This document shows positions 37,238-46,046 of a DNA stretch of 64,000 bases, piece by piece. Source of the stretch: Glaciihabitans sp. INWT7 (GTDB lineage: Bacteria; Actinomycetota; Actinomycetes; Actinomycetales; Microbacteriaceae); contig NZ_CP043653.1 in assembly GCF_014217685.1 (NCBI RefSeq), forward strand, positions 2,112,419 through 2,176,418. Reading direction: 5' to 3'. Every line of letters begins with the position of its first letter. Positions within the stretch are counted from its first letter, which is position 1. The notes below the pieces were generated by a model. It made no database searches and had not been told where the DNA came from. It was given only the letters and a program-made list of their open reading frames with translations. The position numbers and the translations under genes are program-made.

Positions 37238-37993
37238 TCAGCCCAGCCTTGCGCGCATCCAGGACACGGGGTCGACCGGCGAGGTTCCGCCGACCCGGAT
37301 CTCGAAGTGGAGGTGCGCCCCCGTGCTCGCGCCGGTGCTGCCGACCCGACCGATGAGCTCGCCCGCGAAGACCGTGTCGCCCACGTGGAGGGGCATCGAT
37401 CCCACCTGCATGTGTCCATAGGCGCTCGTGATCGTCTGGCCGTCGATCACGTGCTGGATGGCCACATGGATGCCGAGGGCGGCCCACCCCGGATTGTTGG
37501 TCTCGACGACGGTCCCGGCGGCGATCGCGTGCACGGGCGCGCCGTTGCCGGCGTCGTAGTCCACTCCTTCGTGATGGGACGAGCAGCCCGCGCACGGAGA
37601 CACCCGCGGGCCGAAGCCGTCACTGATCGGGCTCGAGGGATCCACCGGCCACTGCAGGGGCGGCGGAACGGTGACCCCGTAGGCGTCGCGCACCACGGCC
37701 ACCGGCGGGGTGACCGCCGTGACGGTGAGGCTCTGGAGGGGCAGCGTGCGCACCGGCGGGCCCGCGGTCGCCGCAGCATACGCCGGCACACCGAACCCGA
37801 GGGCGATGACCACCGCGAAGGATGCCGCGGCCGCGGCCACTCCCCCGCGCACCGCTTTCACGGCTCGCACATGACGGAGATTGCGTACGGATCGCCCGTT
37901 GAGGGCGGGGAGTTCTGGACTGTGTTCGGCGGGGACCGCCGGGACTGCACGGATGTGGGCGCGCGCGGAAGCGGCGAGGGGATTTTTCAGCAA
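37238..37993 (-). CDS. M23 family cell-wall metallopeptidase
   Basis: A 251-residue exported endopeptidase. After a basic N-terminus a signal or anchor helix (AAAAASFAVVIALGFGVPAYA) leads to an LytM domain with zinc ligands in SSHHEGVDYD and GAHLHFEI. It probably cuts peptidoglycan cross-links or is a LytM regulator. I chose TTG 37993 because GGAG lies seven bases upstream; ATG 38128 is in frame but has no ribosome site, and the frame open to 38374 overlaps the DUF1697 gene. Confidence 0.82.
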   Translation of the reverse strand: MLKNPLAASARAHIRAVPAVPAEHSPELPALNGRSVRNLRHVRAVKAVRGGVAAAAASFAVVIALGFGVPAYAAATAGPPVRTLPLQSLTVTAVTPPVAVVRDAYGVTVPPPLQWPVDPSSPISDGFGPRVSPCAGCSSHHEGVDYDAGNGAPVHAIAAGTVVETNNPGWAALGIHVAIQHVIDGQTITSAYGHMQVGSMPLHVGDTVFAGELIGRVGSTGASTGAHLHFEIRVGGTSPVDPVSWMRARLG

Positions 37994-38250
37994 ATGAGGA
38001 TCTCCGATTGTCCGCAGCAACGCGATCGCTAGGGGGAAAGCGCGGCAGCGGGCGGCGACGCACGAGGCGGCGCGGGGCGGTGGATGCTTCCCGAAATGGG
38101 TGGGAAACGGGCTCTCGACGGGATCCATGACGGGTGGAATGCTCTCACCGTCGGACCGCACTTCTCGTCGATACCGTGTCCAACTGTTCGGCACGAGCCT
38201 CCACGTTTCCTGTGAAGGAGGGGCCGCACGCGCGCCCGCGCGTGGCGCGA

Positions 38251-38781
38251 TCAGCTGGTGAGGATGGCCCGGAGCTTGAGCACCGTGTTCCAGTTGCGCG
38301 CGGTGACGGGCGCGTCGAACTGCTTCCAGAACGACCGGGGCACCCGGGTCTGGAGGCTTCCCTCTGGCATCCACTGGTACACCGCTGCGGGGCCGACGGC
38401 GAGCACTTCCGGGGCGAGAGAGGCGGCACCCGGGAGCGACAGTGAAGACGGCATCGACGTGACGAAGGTGACGAAACTCTGGGAGCCGTCGGTCGCGATG
38501 TCGACAAGCGGATTGGCATTGAGAACCCCGCAGAACACCGCGGATTCAAAGGTGAGCACGCTCGATTGCACCCCGGTCGATGCGAGCACAGCGGCCTCGA
38601 TACGGGCGGCGGCATCCACCGTCAGGGGTCCGGACGACCCGAACACCACATTTCCGCTTCGCAGTACCGTGTGCACATCGGAGAATCCGAGGGACTCGAA
38701 CACCGAGGCGAGCTGCGCCATCGGAATCGCCTTCGCCCGACCGACGTTGATCCCGCGGAGCAGTGCGACGTTTCGGGGCAT
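38251..38781 (-). CDS. DUF1697 domain-containing protein
   Basis: A 176-residue cytoplasmic protein beginning NVALLRGINVGRAKAIPMAQL, the hallmark of DUF1697, then FSDVHTVLRSGNVVFGS and, at the end, SFWKQFDAPVTARNWNTVLKL. The family is widespread with no assigned biochemical role. A TAGCCT box at 38788-38793 is six bases from the ATG, so the transcript is probably leaderless. YceI is divergent. Confidence 0.92.
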   Translation of the reverse strand: MPRNVALLRGINVGRAKAIPMAQLASVFESLGFSDVHTVLRSGNVVFGSSGPLTVDAAARIEAAVLASTGVQSSVLTFESAVFCGVLNANPLVDIATDGSQSFVTFVTSMPSSLSLPGAASLAPEVLAVGPAAVYQWMPEGSLQTRVPRSFWKQFDAPVTARNWNTVLKLRAILTS

Positions 38782-38887
38782 GGTTCGAGGCTAGCGAAGA
38801 GGTCGGGCTGGGGAACAATACGCGAACTCCTGTGAATTGACACACAATTCGGGAATAACGCACAGGTGCATGCACTTGCATAGAACT

Positions 38888-39448
38888 ATGACAACCATCA
38901 CTGACACTCATCCCTCCTACGTCGCCGGCACCTGGGTGCTCGACTCCACCCACTCCGAGGTCACCTTCTCGGTGAAGCACCTCGCCATCAGCAAGGTGCG
39001 CGGCTCCTTCGAGCGCTTCACCGCAACCATCGTCACCGCCGAGGACCCGGCGAACTCGACGGTCGAGGCCAGCATCGAGGTCGCCTCGGTCAACACGAAC
39101 CAGAAAGACCGCGACAACCACCTCCGCACCAACGACTTCTTCAAGGCCGACGAGTTCCCGAACATGACCTTCGTCTCCACCAGCGTCGTCCTCGACGGCG
39201 ATGACATCACGGTCGTGGGCGACCTCTCCCTCCGCGGGGTCACCAAGTCCGTCACCCTCACGGGTGAATTCGGCGGGATCGTCACCGATGGCTACGGCCA
39301 GACCAAGGCGGGCTTCGCCGCGTCGACCAAGATCAACCGCCACGACTTCGGCGTGAGCTGGAACGCTGCCCTCGAGGCCGGCGGATTCACCCTCGGCGAC
39401 GACGTCAGCATCAACCTCGAACTGCAGTTCGTCCTGCAGGCCGCGTAG
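38888..39448 (+). CDS. YceI family lipid-binding protein
   Basis: A 186-residue lipocalin-like beta barrel: GTWVLDSTHSEVTFSVKHLAISKVRGSF-type start, DNHLRTNDFFKADEFPNMTF in the middle and GVSWNAALEAGGFTLGDDVSI near the end. Members bind polyisoprenoids. No signal peptide is present, so this copy is cytoplasmic, unlike E. coli YceI. The ATG at 38888 begins the family homology; an upstream in-frame start at 38837 adds residues with no homology. A terminator hairpin follows. Confidence 0.92.
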   Translation: MTTITDTHPSYVAGTWVLDSTHSEVTFSVKHLAISKVRGSFERFTATIVTAEDPANSTVEASIEVASVNTNQKDRDNHLRTNDFFKADEFPNMTFVSTSVVLDGDDITVVGDLSLRGVTKSVTLTGEFGGIVTDGYGQTKAGFAASTKINRHDFGVSWNAALEAGGFTLGDDVSINLELQFVLQAA

Positions 39449-39462
39449 TCCCCACTCCCTCG

Positions 39463-39491
39463 GAAGGGCTCCCGCCACGCGGGGGCCCTTC
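39463..39491. terminator. hairpin between yceI and the convergent CDF gene
   Basis: GAAGGGCtCCCGC pairs with GCGGGgGCCCTTC, 13 pairs including one wobble, with loop CAC. The + strand continues TTCG. It can end transcripts from both directions. Confidence 0.75.
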
Positions 39492-39535
39492 TTCGCATCC
39501 GCCAGCACCCACGGGGCGGGCGCGCGCACTCGCGG

Positions 39536-40474
39536 TCAGCGGTGTTGGTCCACCTCGTGGTCGGCGTGCTCCTCAGGTTCCAGCTGGAAGGTGGAGTGTG
39601 CCACGTCGAAATGATCGGCGAGGCATTCGGTGAGGGCGTCGAGGAGCTGGTCGGTGCGGTTCTCGCTGAAGACGACCCGATGCACGACGACATGCGCCGA
39701 GAACACGTTCGCCCCGGGTGTGATCGACCAGACATGCACATCGTGTACCGACACCACGCCCGGCTTCGACAGCACGTGTTCGCGAATGAGCGCGACATCC
39801 GTTCCGCGTGGAGTGCCCTGGCTGAGCACGCGGATCACGTCCCGAAGCAGGCCGAGCGCCCGCGGCACGATCAGCGCGGCGATGGCGAGGGAGGCGATCG
39901 CGTCGGCTCGCTCGAAACCGGTGAGCAGGATGACGATTGCGGCCAGGATCACGGCGATGGAGCCGATGAGGTCGCCGAGCACCTCGAGATAGGCGCCGCG
40001 CATGTTGATCGAATCCTTGGCTCCGCCGCGCAGCACGAGAAGCCCGGCGGTGTTCGCGACCGCCCCGAGCACGGCGACCCCCAGCATCAGCGGGGCCTGC
40101 ACGGCCGCCACCGTCGGCTCGACAAGCCGCGTCACCGCCTCGACGACCACGAAACCAACGAACACCAGCAGGATGAGCCCGTTGGCCAGTGCCCCGAACA
40201 CCTCGGCGCGCCTATGACCGAAGGTGCGGGCATCCGTCGCCGGTCGCGCCGCCATGGTCAGGGCGACCAACGCGACGAGCAGCCCGGTGAGGTCGGAGAG
40301 CATGTGACCGGCGTCGGCGAACAGGGCGAGAGAGCCAGAGAGGATGCCGCCGATCACCTCCGCCACGAGGACGATGAAGACGATGCCGATAGTGATCAGC
40401 AGGCGCGCGCGATTTGCTCGGCCGGCCTGGGGATCCAGGCCGTGCGAGTGGCTGTGCCCGTGTGTTTCGCTCAC
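39536..40474 (-). CDS. cation diffusion facilitator (Zn/Co/Cd exporter, CzcD type)
   Basis: A 312-residue membrane antiporter with six helices and a cytoplasmic C-terminal domain. The N-terminus is His-rich (THGHSHSHG); FADAGHMLSDLTGLLVAL is helix 2 with the metal-site His and Asp, and the helix 5 counterpart is YLEVLGDLIGS. It exports divalent cations in exchange for protons. The GTG start has TAGACT at 40481-40486, six bases upstream, hence a leaderless mRNA. Confidence 0.93.
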   Translation of the reverse strand: MSETHGHSHSHGLDPQAGRANRARLLITIGIVFIVLVAEVIGGILSGSLALFADAGHMLSDLTGLLVALVALTMAARPATDARTFGHRRAEVFGALANGLILLVFVGFVVVEAVTRLVEPTVAAVQAPLMLGVAVLGAVANTAGLLVLRGGAKDSINMRGAYLEVLGDLIGSIAVILAAIVILLTGFERADAIASLAIAALIVPRALGLLRDVIRVLSQGTPRGTDVALIREHVLSKPGVVSVHDVHVWSITPGANVFSAHVVVHRVVFSENRTDQLLDALTECLADHFDVAHSTFQLEPEEHADHEVDQHR

Positions 40475-40521
40475 GCTGCCAGTCTAAGAAGTCGCGGCTG
40501 TCAGAGCGCTCACGACCACAT

Positions 40522-41034
40522 TCAGACCGGGAACACCAGAAGAGTGCTGCTCGCGGTGGCGATGAGCTTGCCCTTCGAGTCGTGAACCGTGCCGTCGGCG
40601 AAGGCGGCCCGGCTCCCCGGCTTCGTGACGATGCCGACAGCGGTGAGCTGACCGGTCTCGGCGGTGACCGGGCGGAGATAACTGATCTTGATCTCGAGCG
40701 AGGTGTAACCCTGCCCCTTCGGCAGGGTCGTCTGAACGGCGCATCCGAGCACAGAGTCGAGCAGGGTGCAGACCAGCCCTCCATGAACCGTGCCGATGGG
40801 GTTGTAGTGCGATTCGTCGGGGTCGCAGGTGAAGGTGACCTTGCCCACCTCGACCCCCACCGGCCTCATCTTCATGAGGTTCACTATCGGCGGCTCGGGG
40901 ATGCTGCCGTCGACCAGTCCCTGCATGTATTCGAGGCCGGACATCGTCTTGGCGAGAGCGGCCCCGACCAGCGGATCCTCCCACGTCACCGTCCGTGATC
41001 GATCGATCGGGGTGCTGCCGGAATCTGTGCTCAT
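40522..41034 (-). CDS. PaaI family thioesterase (hotdog)
   Basis: A 170-residue protein with HYNPIGTVHGGLVCTLLDSVLG, the HGG-x-x-x-x-LxD motif of PaaI/YbgC-like thioesterases; the Asp in LLDS is a catalytic candidate. It hydrolyses acyl- or aryl-CoA thioesters. ATG 41034 has GGAAAGG upstream at nine bases; an in-frame start at 41088 would enter the promoter region of the divergent gene. The natural substrate is unknown. Confidence 0.88.
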   Translation of the reverse strand: MSTDSGSTPIDRSRTVTWEDPLVGAALAKTMSGLEYMQGLVDGSIPEPPIVNLMKMRPVGVEVGKVTFTCDPDESHYNPIGTVHGGLVCTLLDSVLGCAVQTTLPKGQGYTSLEIKISYLRPVTAETGQLTAVGIVTKPGSRAAFADGTVHDSKGKLIATASSTLLVFPV

Positions 41035-41116
41035 CGAGTGGGGCCTTTCCGTTTTCCAGCCTACGGCGGGGCGTACGGTTGTACTCACCCTGCACTACCG
41101 ACGAGGACGATCGCTC

Positions 41117-41986
41117 ATGGACGACGATACGGATGCCGCTCAGCTGCGAGCGCGGATCGCACTTCTCCGACGCGAGGTCTACTCTCGCGAGGGTGCGCAG
41201 TCCCCCCTGGTGGACGCCGTCGACCCGGACTCCGGAGCATCCCTGCGTCTTCGCGCCAACGAACTCGAACTCCGGGACGCCGAACGCCGGCTGAGGAACC
41301 TGACCCAGCCGGACGGCAGCCCCGATGCCCTCGCCGGCACCGTGGTCGGCACTGCCCTTCGGGAGGATCAACCGCCCTCCGGTACCGCCGCAGATCAGAC
41401 CGCCGGAGACCAGACCGCCGGTGGCGATACAGCGGAGATGCTCCCGCGCCGGTCGCGGCCCAGCGGGCTCATCGCCGCCGCATCCGTCGTGGGGGTTCTG
41501 CTGGCGGCCGGAGGGTTCGCCCTCGGTCGCGTGCAGCCGCTGGAAAGTCCTCCCGCGCCGGTCGAGACGAACGCCAGGGCGGTCCCCGGCCCCGCGCCCG
41601 GCCTCGCGGCGCTCGACAGCGTCCAAACCCCCGACGCTGTGCCGCCCGTCTTGCTCGGCTCCGGTATCGCACCATCCTCGATCCGATCGTTCGGCAACTT
41701 CGGGTCCACGTCCCAGGACGCCCTCACCTACATCGCCCGCAGCGTGTCCGGCTTGGTGTGCCTCGCGGTGGTTCTGCCCGATCACACCAACAGCCTGACC
41801 TGCGTCTCCGAGTCGCGCTTCTCCGCCGAGGGTCTCCGCCTGCGGCTGAGTACTGCCGAGACGGTGCCGGCCCCCGGCGACGAGGGCGTCGCCGAGCCGG
41901 TGTACTACGAGTACTACTGGGCGAAAGACGGATCGCTGAGCATGTCGTCCAACAGCCGCACCTTCGCCGTCGGCGACGGCACCTGA
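41117..41986 (+). CDS. unrecognised single-pass membrane protein
   Basis: Not recognised. It has 289 residues: an N-terminal charged, helical region rich in Arg and Leu (about 8-62, possibly coiled coil), a linker with DQTAGDQTAGGDTA, one membrane helix at about 116-138, then a Pro/Ala-rich stretch and a C-terminal extracytoplasmic domain of about 110 residues with two Cys (GLVCLAV and LTCVSE) that could form a disulphide. GAGGA lies nine bases before the ATG. It is divergent from the thioesterase and may be co-transcribed with the next gene, 51 bases on. Confidence 0.65.
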   Translation: MDDDTDAAQLRARIALLRREVYSREGAQSPLVDAVDPDSGASLRLRANELELRDAERRLRNLTQPDGSPDALAGTVVGTALREDQPPSGTAADQTAGDQTAGGDTAEMLPRRSRPSGLIAAASVVGVLLAAGGFALGRVQPLESPPAPVETNARAVPGPAPGLAALDSVQTPDAVPPVLLGSGIAPSSIRSFGNFGSTSQDALTYIARSVSGLVCLAVVLPDHTNSLTCVSESRFSAEGLRLRLSTAETVPAPGDEGVAEPVYYEYYWAKDGSLSMSSNSRTFAVGDGT

Positions 41987-42037
41987 GCGCGCGTCGCTAC
42001 CGGGGAATTCATTGCCCGGTGCTGCGTTGACACCATC

Positions 42038-42619
42038 ATGGAACCGAGCGATTCGACAGCCCCGACCTACGACTGGCTCTCACTGCAGAAACAGGCCCAC
42101 CGCGAATTCGGGGTGCGTCTCGGCAAGGTCACGGACTGGGACGCTCCCACTCCCGACACGGAGTGGAGCGTGCGCGACCTGGTCAGCCACGTGGTGGAGG
42201 AGCAACAGTGGGTGCCGCATCTTCTCACCGGCAGTTCCGTCGCGGACGCACAGCGTCGCATCCAGCCGCTCGGTGACGACCTGCGTGCGGAGTGGAGGCT
42301 GTACTCCCTCGCAGCCACCACGGCCTGGGACGCCGCGGCACCGGATGCACCGGTGAGCCTCTCCTTCGACACCGTCGCTGCCCACGAGTACCTGCGAGAG
42401 CAGGTGAGCGATGTCACGATCCATTCCTGGGACCTGGCGCGGGCGGTCGGCGCCGACGAGTCTCTCGACGACGATCTCGTCGCCGCGGTCTGGACGGTCT
42501 TCGAACCGCAACGCGACACCCTCTCGGCGAGCGGCCTGTTCGCCGCACCGGTGCCACTGCCCGCCGATGCCTCCCTGCAGGTTCGCCTGCTCGCCCTCAC
42601 CGGACGCGACGCCCGCTGA
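42038..42619 (+). CDS. TIGR03086 family metal-binding protein (DinB-like)
   Basis: A 193-residue four-helix protein of the maleylpyruvate-isomerase/DinB superfamily. WSVRDLVSHVVEEQQWVPHLL and DVTIHSWDLARAVGADE place the His and Asp/Glu metal ligands of the TIGR03086 group. Related enzymes use mycothiol as cofactor; here activity is unknown. It ends four bases from the convergent aldo/keto reductase. Confidence 0.88.
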   Translation: MEPSDSTAPTYDWLSLQKQAHREFGVRLGKVTDWDAPTPDTEWSVRDLVSHVVEEQQWVPHLLTGSSVADAQRRIQPLGDDLRAEWRLYSLAATTAWDAAAPDAPVSLSFDTVAAHEYLREQVSDVTIHSWDLARAVGADESLDDDLVAAVWTVFEPQRDTLSASGLFAAPVPLPADASLQVRLLALTGRDAR

Positions 42620-42623
42620 GCGG

Positions 42624-43601
42624 CTAGAACCCGGCGGCGGAGTGCGGGACGTAGTGCTCGGTCAGCACCGCGAGCTCCGCATCCGTGAGGTCGAGCTCGA
42701 CCGCGGCGACCGCGTCATCGAGATGCGAGAGCTTGGTCGCTCCCACGATCGGCGAGGAGACCGCCGGCTGCTGGGCAACCCACGCGAGCGCCACCTGAGC
42801 GCGCGGCACCCCGCGGGCCTCAGCGACGGATGCGACGGCATCGGCGACCAGGCGGTCGGAGTCCTCGGACTGGATATACAGCGTCTTTCCGAACTCATCG
42901 GTCTCCGAGCGAGAGGATGAGGCGTCCCAGTCCCGGGTGAGCTTGCCGCGGGCGAGCGGGCTCCACGGCAGCACTCCGACGCCCTGGTCGAGGCAGTAGG
43001 GATGCATCTCCCGCTCCTCTTCGCGATTGATGAGGTTGTAGTGGTCCTGCATCGATACGAAGCGGGTCCAGCCGTTCAGATCCGCGGCGTGCTGGGCGGT
43101 GGCGAACTGCCAGGCGAACATCGAAGACGCCCCGATGTAGCGGGCCTTGCCCGATTTGACGACGTCGTGCAGTGCCTCCATCGTCTCTTCGATCGGAACC
43201 CGGGGGTCCCAGCGATGAATCTGATAGAGGTCGACGTAGTCCGTGCCGAGGCGACGGAGGCTCGCGTCGATCTGCTCCATGATGTGCCCGCGGGACAGCC
43301 CTCCCCCGTTGGGACCGGGTCGCATCACCCCGTGCACCTTGGTGGCGATCACGATCTCTTCTCGAGTCGCGAAGTCCTGGAGGGCGCGCCCCACGATCTC
43401 CTCGCTCGACCCGTTCGAATACACATTGGCCGTGTCGAAGGTGGTGATGCCCAGTTCGAGAGCACGGCGGATGAACGGTCGGCTCTGTTCCTCCGGCAGG
43501 CTCCACGCATGGTTGCCGCGATCCGGCTCGCCGTAGCTCATGCAGCCGAGTGTGACGGCCGAGATCTCGAGGCCGCTGTTTCCGAGAGAGGTGTATTCCA
43601 T
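42624..43601 (-). CDS. aldo/keto reductase
   Basis: A 325-residue AKR barrel with TFDTANVYSNGSSEEIVG (catalytic Asp and Tyr), IATKVHGVM (Lys) and DLYQIHRWDPRVPIEET (His). LGCMSYGEPDRGNHAW and the end SSPIVGATKLSHLDDAV resemble YajO/Tas-type reductases, which take aldehydes or ketones with NADPH. Its substrate is not predictable. A CAGACT box lies six bases before the ATG and could be a weak leaderless promoter. Confidence 0.92.
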   Translation of the reverse strand: MEYTSLGNSGLEISAVTLGCMSYGEPDRGNHAWSLPEEQSRPFIRRALELGITTFDTANVYSNGSSEEIVGRALQDFATREEIVIATKVHGVMRPGPNGGGLSRGHIMEQIDASLRRLGTDYVDLYQIHRWDPRVPIEETMEALHDVVKSGKARYIGASSMFAWQFATAQHAADLNGWTRFVSMQDHYNLINREEEREMHPYCLDQGVGVLPWSPLARGKLTRDWDASSSRSETDEFGKTLYIQSEDSDRLVADAVASVAEARGVPRAQVALAWVAQQPAVSSPIVGATKLSHLDDAVAAVELDLTDAELAVLTEHYVPHSAAGF

Positions 43602-43666
43602 GGTCCCAGTCTGCTCCTCGGATCTCTCCCTCGCGAAACGGCTGCACCCGGCAATAGCATGGGCGC

Positions 43667-44239
43667 ATGGTGGCCCATGAGTCGAAGCCGATCATGCATT
43701 TCGCGACTCCCGCGAACTGGGAGGCCTGGCTGCAGGCAGAGGGATCGGATTTGCCGGGCGTGCGCCTCAAACTGCGCAAGAAAGGGTCCACGATGCCGGG
43801 GATCGTGTACGCCGAGGCCTTGGACGTGGCCCTCTGCCACGGCTGGATCGACGGGCAGAGCAATGCCTTCGACACCGACTTCTATCTGGTCTCCTTCACC
43901 CATCGTCGCGCCAAGAGCATGTGGTCGCAGGTCAATCGCGATCACGTCGCCCGCCTGGTGGCCGAGGGTCGGATGCGGCCCGCCGGCCTCGCCGAGGTGG
44001 AGCGCGCCCGCGCAGACGGCCGCTGGGATGCCGCCTATCGCCAGAAGGATGCCGAAGTCCCCGAAGACCTGCGGTCGGCTCTCGCGGCGAATCCCGCCGC
44101 GGCCGCAGCCTTCGCCGCGCTCTCCGCACAGAACCGCTTCGCGATCCTCTTCCGCATCGGCGCGGTGAAGCGCGCGGCCACGAGAGCGGCGAAGATCGAG
44201 AACTTCGTCTCGATGCTGGCCCGCGGCGAGACACCCTGA
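43667..44239 (+). CDS. YdeI/OmpD-associated family protein
   Basis: A 190-residue cytoplasmic protein. FATPANWEAWLQAE, VRLKLRKKGS, YAEALDVALCHGWIDGQ and FTHRRAKSMWSQVNRDHVARL are the conserved order of the YdeI/OmpD-associated (bacteriocin-protection) family. The C-terminal part is helical and basic. Biochemical role unknown. TAGCAT at 43655-43660 is six bases from the ATG, which points to a leaderless mRNA. Confidence 0.93.
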   Translation: MVAHESKPIMHFATPANWEAWLQAEGSDLPGVRLKLRKKGSTMPGIVYAEALDVALCHGWIDGQSNAFDTDFYLVSFTHRRAKSMWSQVNRDHVARLVAEGRMRPAGLAEVERARADGRWDAAYRQKDAEVPEDLRSALAANPAAAAAFAALSAQNRFAILFRIGAVKRAATRAAKIENFVSMLARGETP

Positions 44240-44273
44240 TCGCACCGTCCTCGGAAAGCGGAGGCGGGGCGGG

Positions 44274-45470
44274 TCAGGTGGTGACGGGGGTGCGTGTTCT
44301 GCCGGGCATTCGCAGGGCATAGGCAGAGGCTCCGGCGAAGAAGACGGCGCCGACCGCGAAGGCCACCGGGTAGGAGACGGTGTCGGCGAGAAAACCGGCG
44401 ACGAGCGGGCCGATGATCGCTCCGAAATCGGAGAACATCGAGAACACGGCGACCGGTCGCCCCCCAGCAGCACCGGCGGCATCCCCGACCGCCGCGGCCG
44501 GGGCCGTGCCCATGAAGGCCGCCGCCACGCCATAGAGGCACAGAAGGGCCGTGAGGGCGATGAAGCTGGTGACGAACGGAACGGCGGCAATAGTCACGGC
44601 AGCCACCGCGAAGGACCCGACGATCGCGGGCTTGCGGCCGACCACATCGATGAACCGCGCAGCCGGCGCGAGGGCGAGGGTCTGCGCGACCGCGGAGAAG
44701 GCGAAGGCGATGCCCGTCCAGGCGCTCGGCCCCCGAAGCACCTCGACGATCAGCACGGGCACCAGCGAATTGCGCACACCGAAAGAGGTCCAGCCCTGGG
44801 CGAAGTTCGCGACACAGGCAGCGCGGAACCCGCGGTCGCGCAACACCTCCCGGAAGGGGATGCTGACCGCCGACCCGGAGTCTGTGGTGACGGCCACCGT
44901 GCGGGGCTTCAGCAACAGCACGCCGACGATTCCCGCCACGGCCAGGGTGCCGGCATAGAAGAAGAACGGGGCGGTGAGAGAGATCGTCGCGAGCAGTCCG
45001 CCGAGGGCCGGGCCGGTCATCCCCCCGATGAGGAATCCGCCCTGATAGAACCCGATCGAGCGCGCCCGCATGGCCGTGGAGGTCGATCCGATCAACAGGG
45101 TCATCGCCGACACGGTGAACATCGCAGAACCGATGCCGCCGATGCCCCGAAGGATCAGCAGCTGTGGATAGTTCTGGGCGATGCCGACGAGCCCGCTGGA
45201 GAGCGCGACGATCCCGATCCCGATCGAGAGGATCGCCCTCTCCCCCGCCCAGTCGATCAACCGGCCGCAGAAGGGGCTGGAGACGAATCGCATCAGCGCG
45301 AAGGCGGAGACGACGGCGCCCACCTCCGCATTGCCCACGCCGAAGCTGCGCACGTAGACGGGCAACACGGGCACTACGACGCCGAAGCCCACCATCACGA
45401 AGAAGGCGATGACCCCGAGCACGATCACGTCGCGCGAGAGTCGGGGCTTCCGAACCGGATCGACGCTCAC
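44274..45470 (-). CDS. MFS transporter
   Basis: A 398-residue permease with about 12 helices. GFGVVVPVLPVYVRSFG in helix 1 and SPFCGRLIDWAGERAIL in the helix 2-3 loop are drug-efflux-type MFS features; GFLIGGMTGPALGGLL is the helix 5 motif. GTG 45470 is the only good start near the homologous N-terminus and lacks a clear ribosome site. Its GTGA overlaps the stop of a 10-codon frame (45499-45467) that begins at a leaderless promoter, suggesting translational coupling. The dps gene is divergent. Confidence 0.88.
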   Translation of the reverse strand: MSVDPVRKPRLSRDVIVLGVIAFFVMVGFGVVVPVLPVYVRSFGVGNAEVGAVVSAFALMRFVSSPFCGRLIDWAGERAILSIGIGIVALSSGLVGIAQNYPQLLILRGIGGIGSAMFTVSAMTLLIGSTSTAMRARSIGFYQGGFLIGGMTGPALGGLLATISLTAPFFFYAGTLAVAGIVGVLLLKPRTVAVTTDSGSAVSIPFREVLRDRGFRAACVANFAQGWTSFGVRNSLVPVLIVEVLRGPSAWTGIAFAFSAVAQTLALAPAARFIDVVGRKPAIVGSFAVAAVTIAAVPFVTSFIALTALLCLYGVAAAFMGTAPAAAVGDAAGAAGGRPVAVFSMFSDFGAIIGPLVAGFLADTVSYPVAFAVGAVFFAGASAYALRMPGRTRTPVTT

Positions 45471-45499
45471 GAGGCGAGGATGTAGGCGAGCGGATGCAT
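45467..45499 (-). CDS. possible leader peptide MHPLAYILAS before the MFS gene
   Basis: A ten-codon frame from ATG 45499 to TGA 45467. TACGCT at 45511-45506 (minus strand) ends six bases before this ATG, the same spacing as at many leaderless genes in the window, and the TGA overlaps the GTG of the MFS gene. Seen: the frame, the box and the overlap. Inferred: translation of the peptide and coupling to the transporter. Confidence 0.4.
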   Translation of the reverse strand: MHPLAYILAS

Positions 45500-45563
45500 T
45501 ACCCCAGCGTATTGCGACGGACAACGGGTTGAACCCACGGCCACCGCGTGTACCGTCGTGGCC

Positions 45564-46040
45564 ATGAAGGCAAACAAGCAACTCTCCGACAACATGCAGG
45601 CCGTTCTCGTCGACCTCATCGAGCTCCACATCCAGGGCAAGCAGGCCCACTGGAACGTCGTGGGCACCAACTTCCGCGACACCCACCTCATCCTCGACGA
45701 GATCATCGAGGCGGCCCGTGGCCTCTCCGACGAAGTCGCCGAGCGGATGCGCGCACTTCACGCCCTTCCCGACGGCCGCTCCGAGACCGTGAGCGCCACG
45801 ACGACGCTGCCGAAGTTCCCGGAAGACCAGGTCGACACTTCAGAGGTCGTCAGCCTCATCACCGAGCGCCTCGACGCCGCGGCCGAGACCTGCCGCCGGG
45901 TGCACGACGAGGTGGACGAGGCGGATCCCACCACCGCAGACATCCTGCACAAGGTCATCGAGACTCTGGAGCAGTACGCCTGGATGGTGAGCGCCGAGAG
46001 CCTCAAGCCGCGCAAACGCGACGCGAAGACCGGCCTCTAA
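45564..46040 (+). CDS. dps: Dps family ferritin-like protein
   Basis: A 158-residue four-helix protein that stores iron and shields DNA under starvation or oxidative stress. KQAHWNVVGTNFRDTHLILDEII holds the inter-subunit ferroxidase ligands His, Asp and Glu. The C-terminus ends in a basic segment (KPRKRDAKTG) that may bind DNA. TACCGT at 45551-45556 is seven bases from ATG 45564, so I prefer this start to GTG 45558. It is convergent with a GNAT gene. Confidence 0.94.
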   Translation: MKANKQLSDNMQAVLVDLIELHIQGKQAHWNVVGTNFRDTHLILDEIIEAARGLSDEVAERMRALHALPDGRSETVSATTTLPKFPEDQVDTSEVVSLITERLDAAAETCRRVHDEVDEADPTTADILHKVIETLEQYAWMVSAESLKPRKRDAKTGL

Positions 46041-46046
46041 CCCTGC

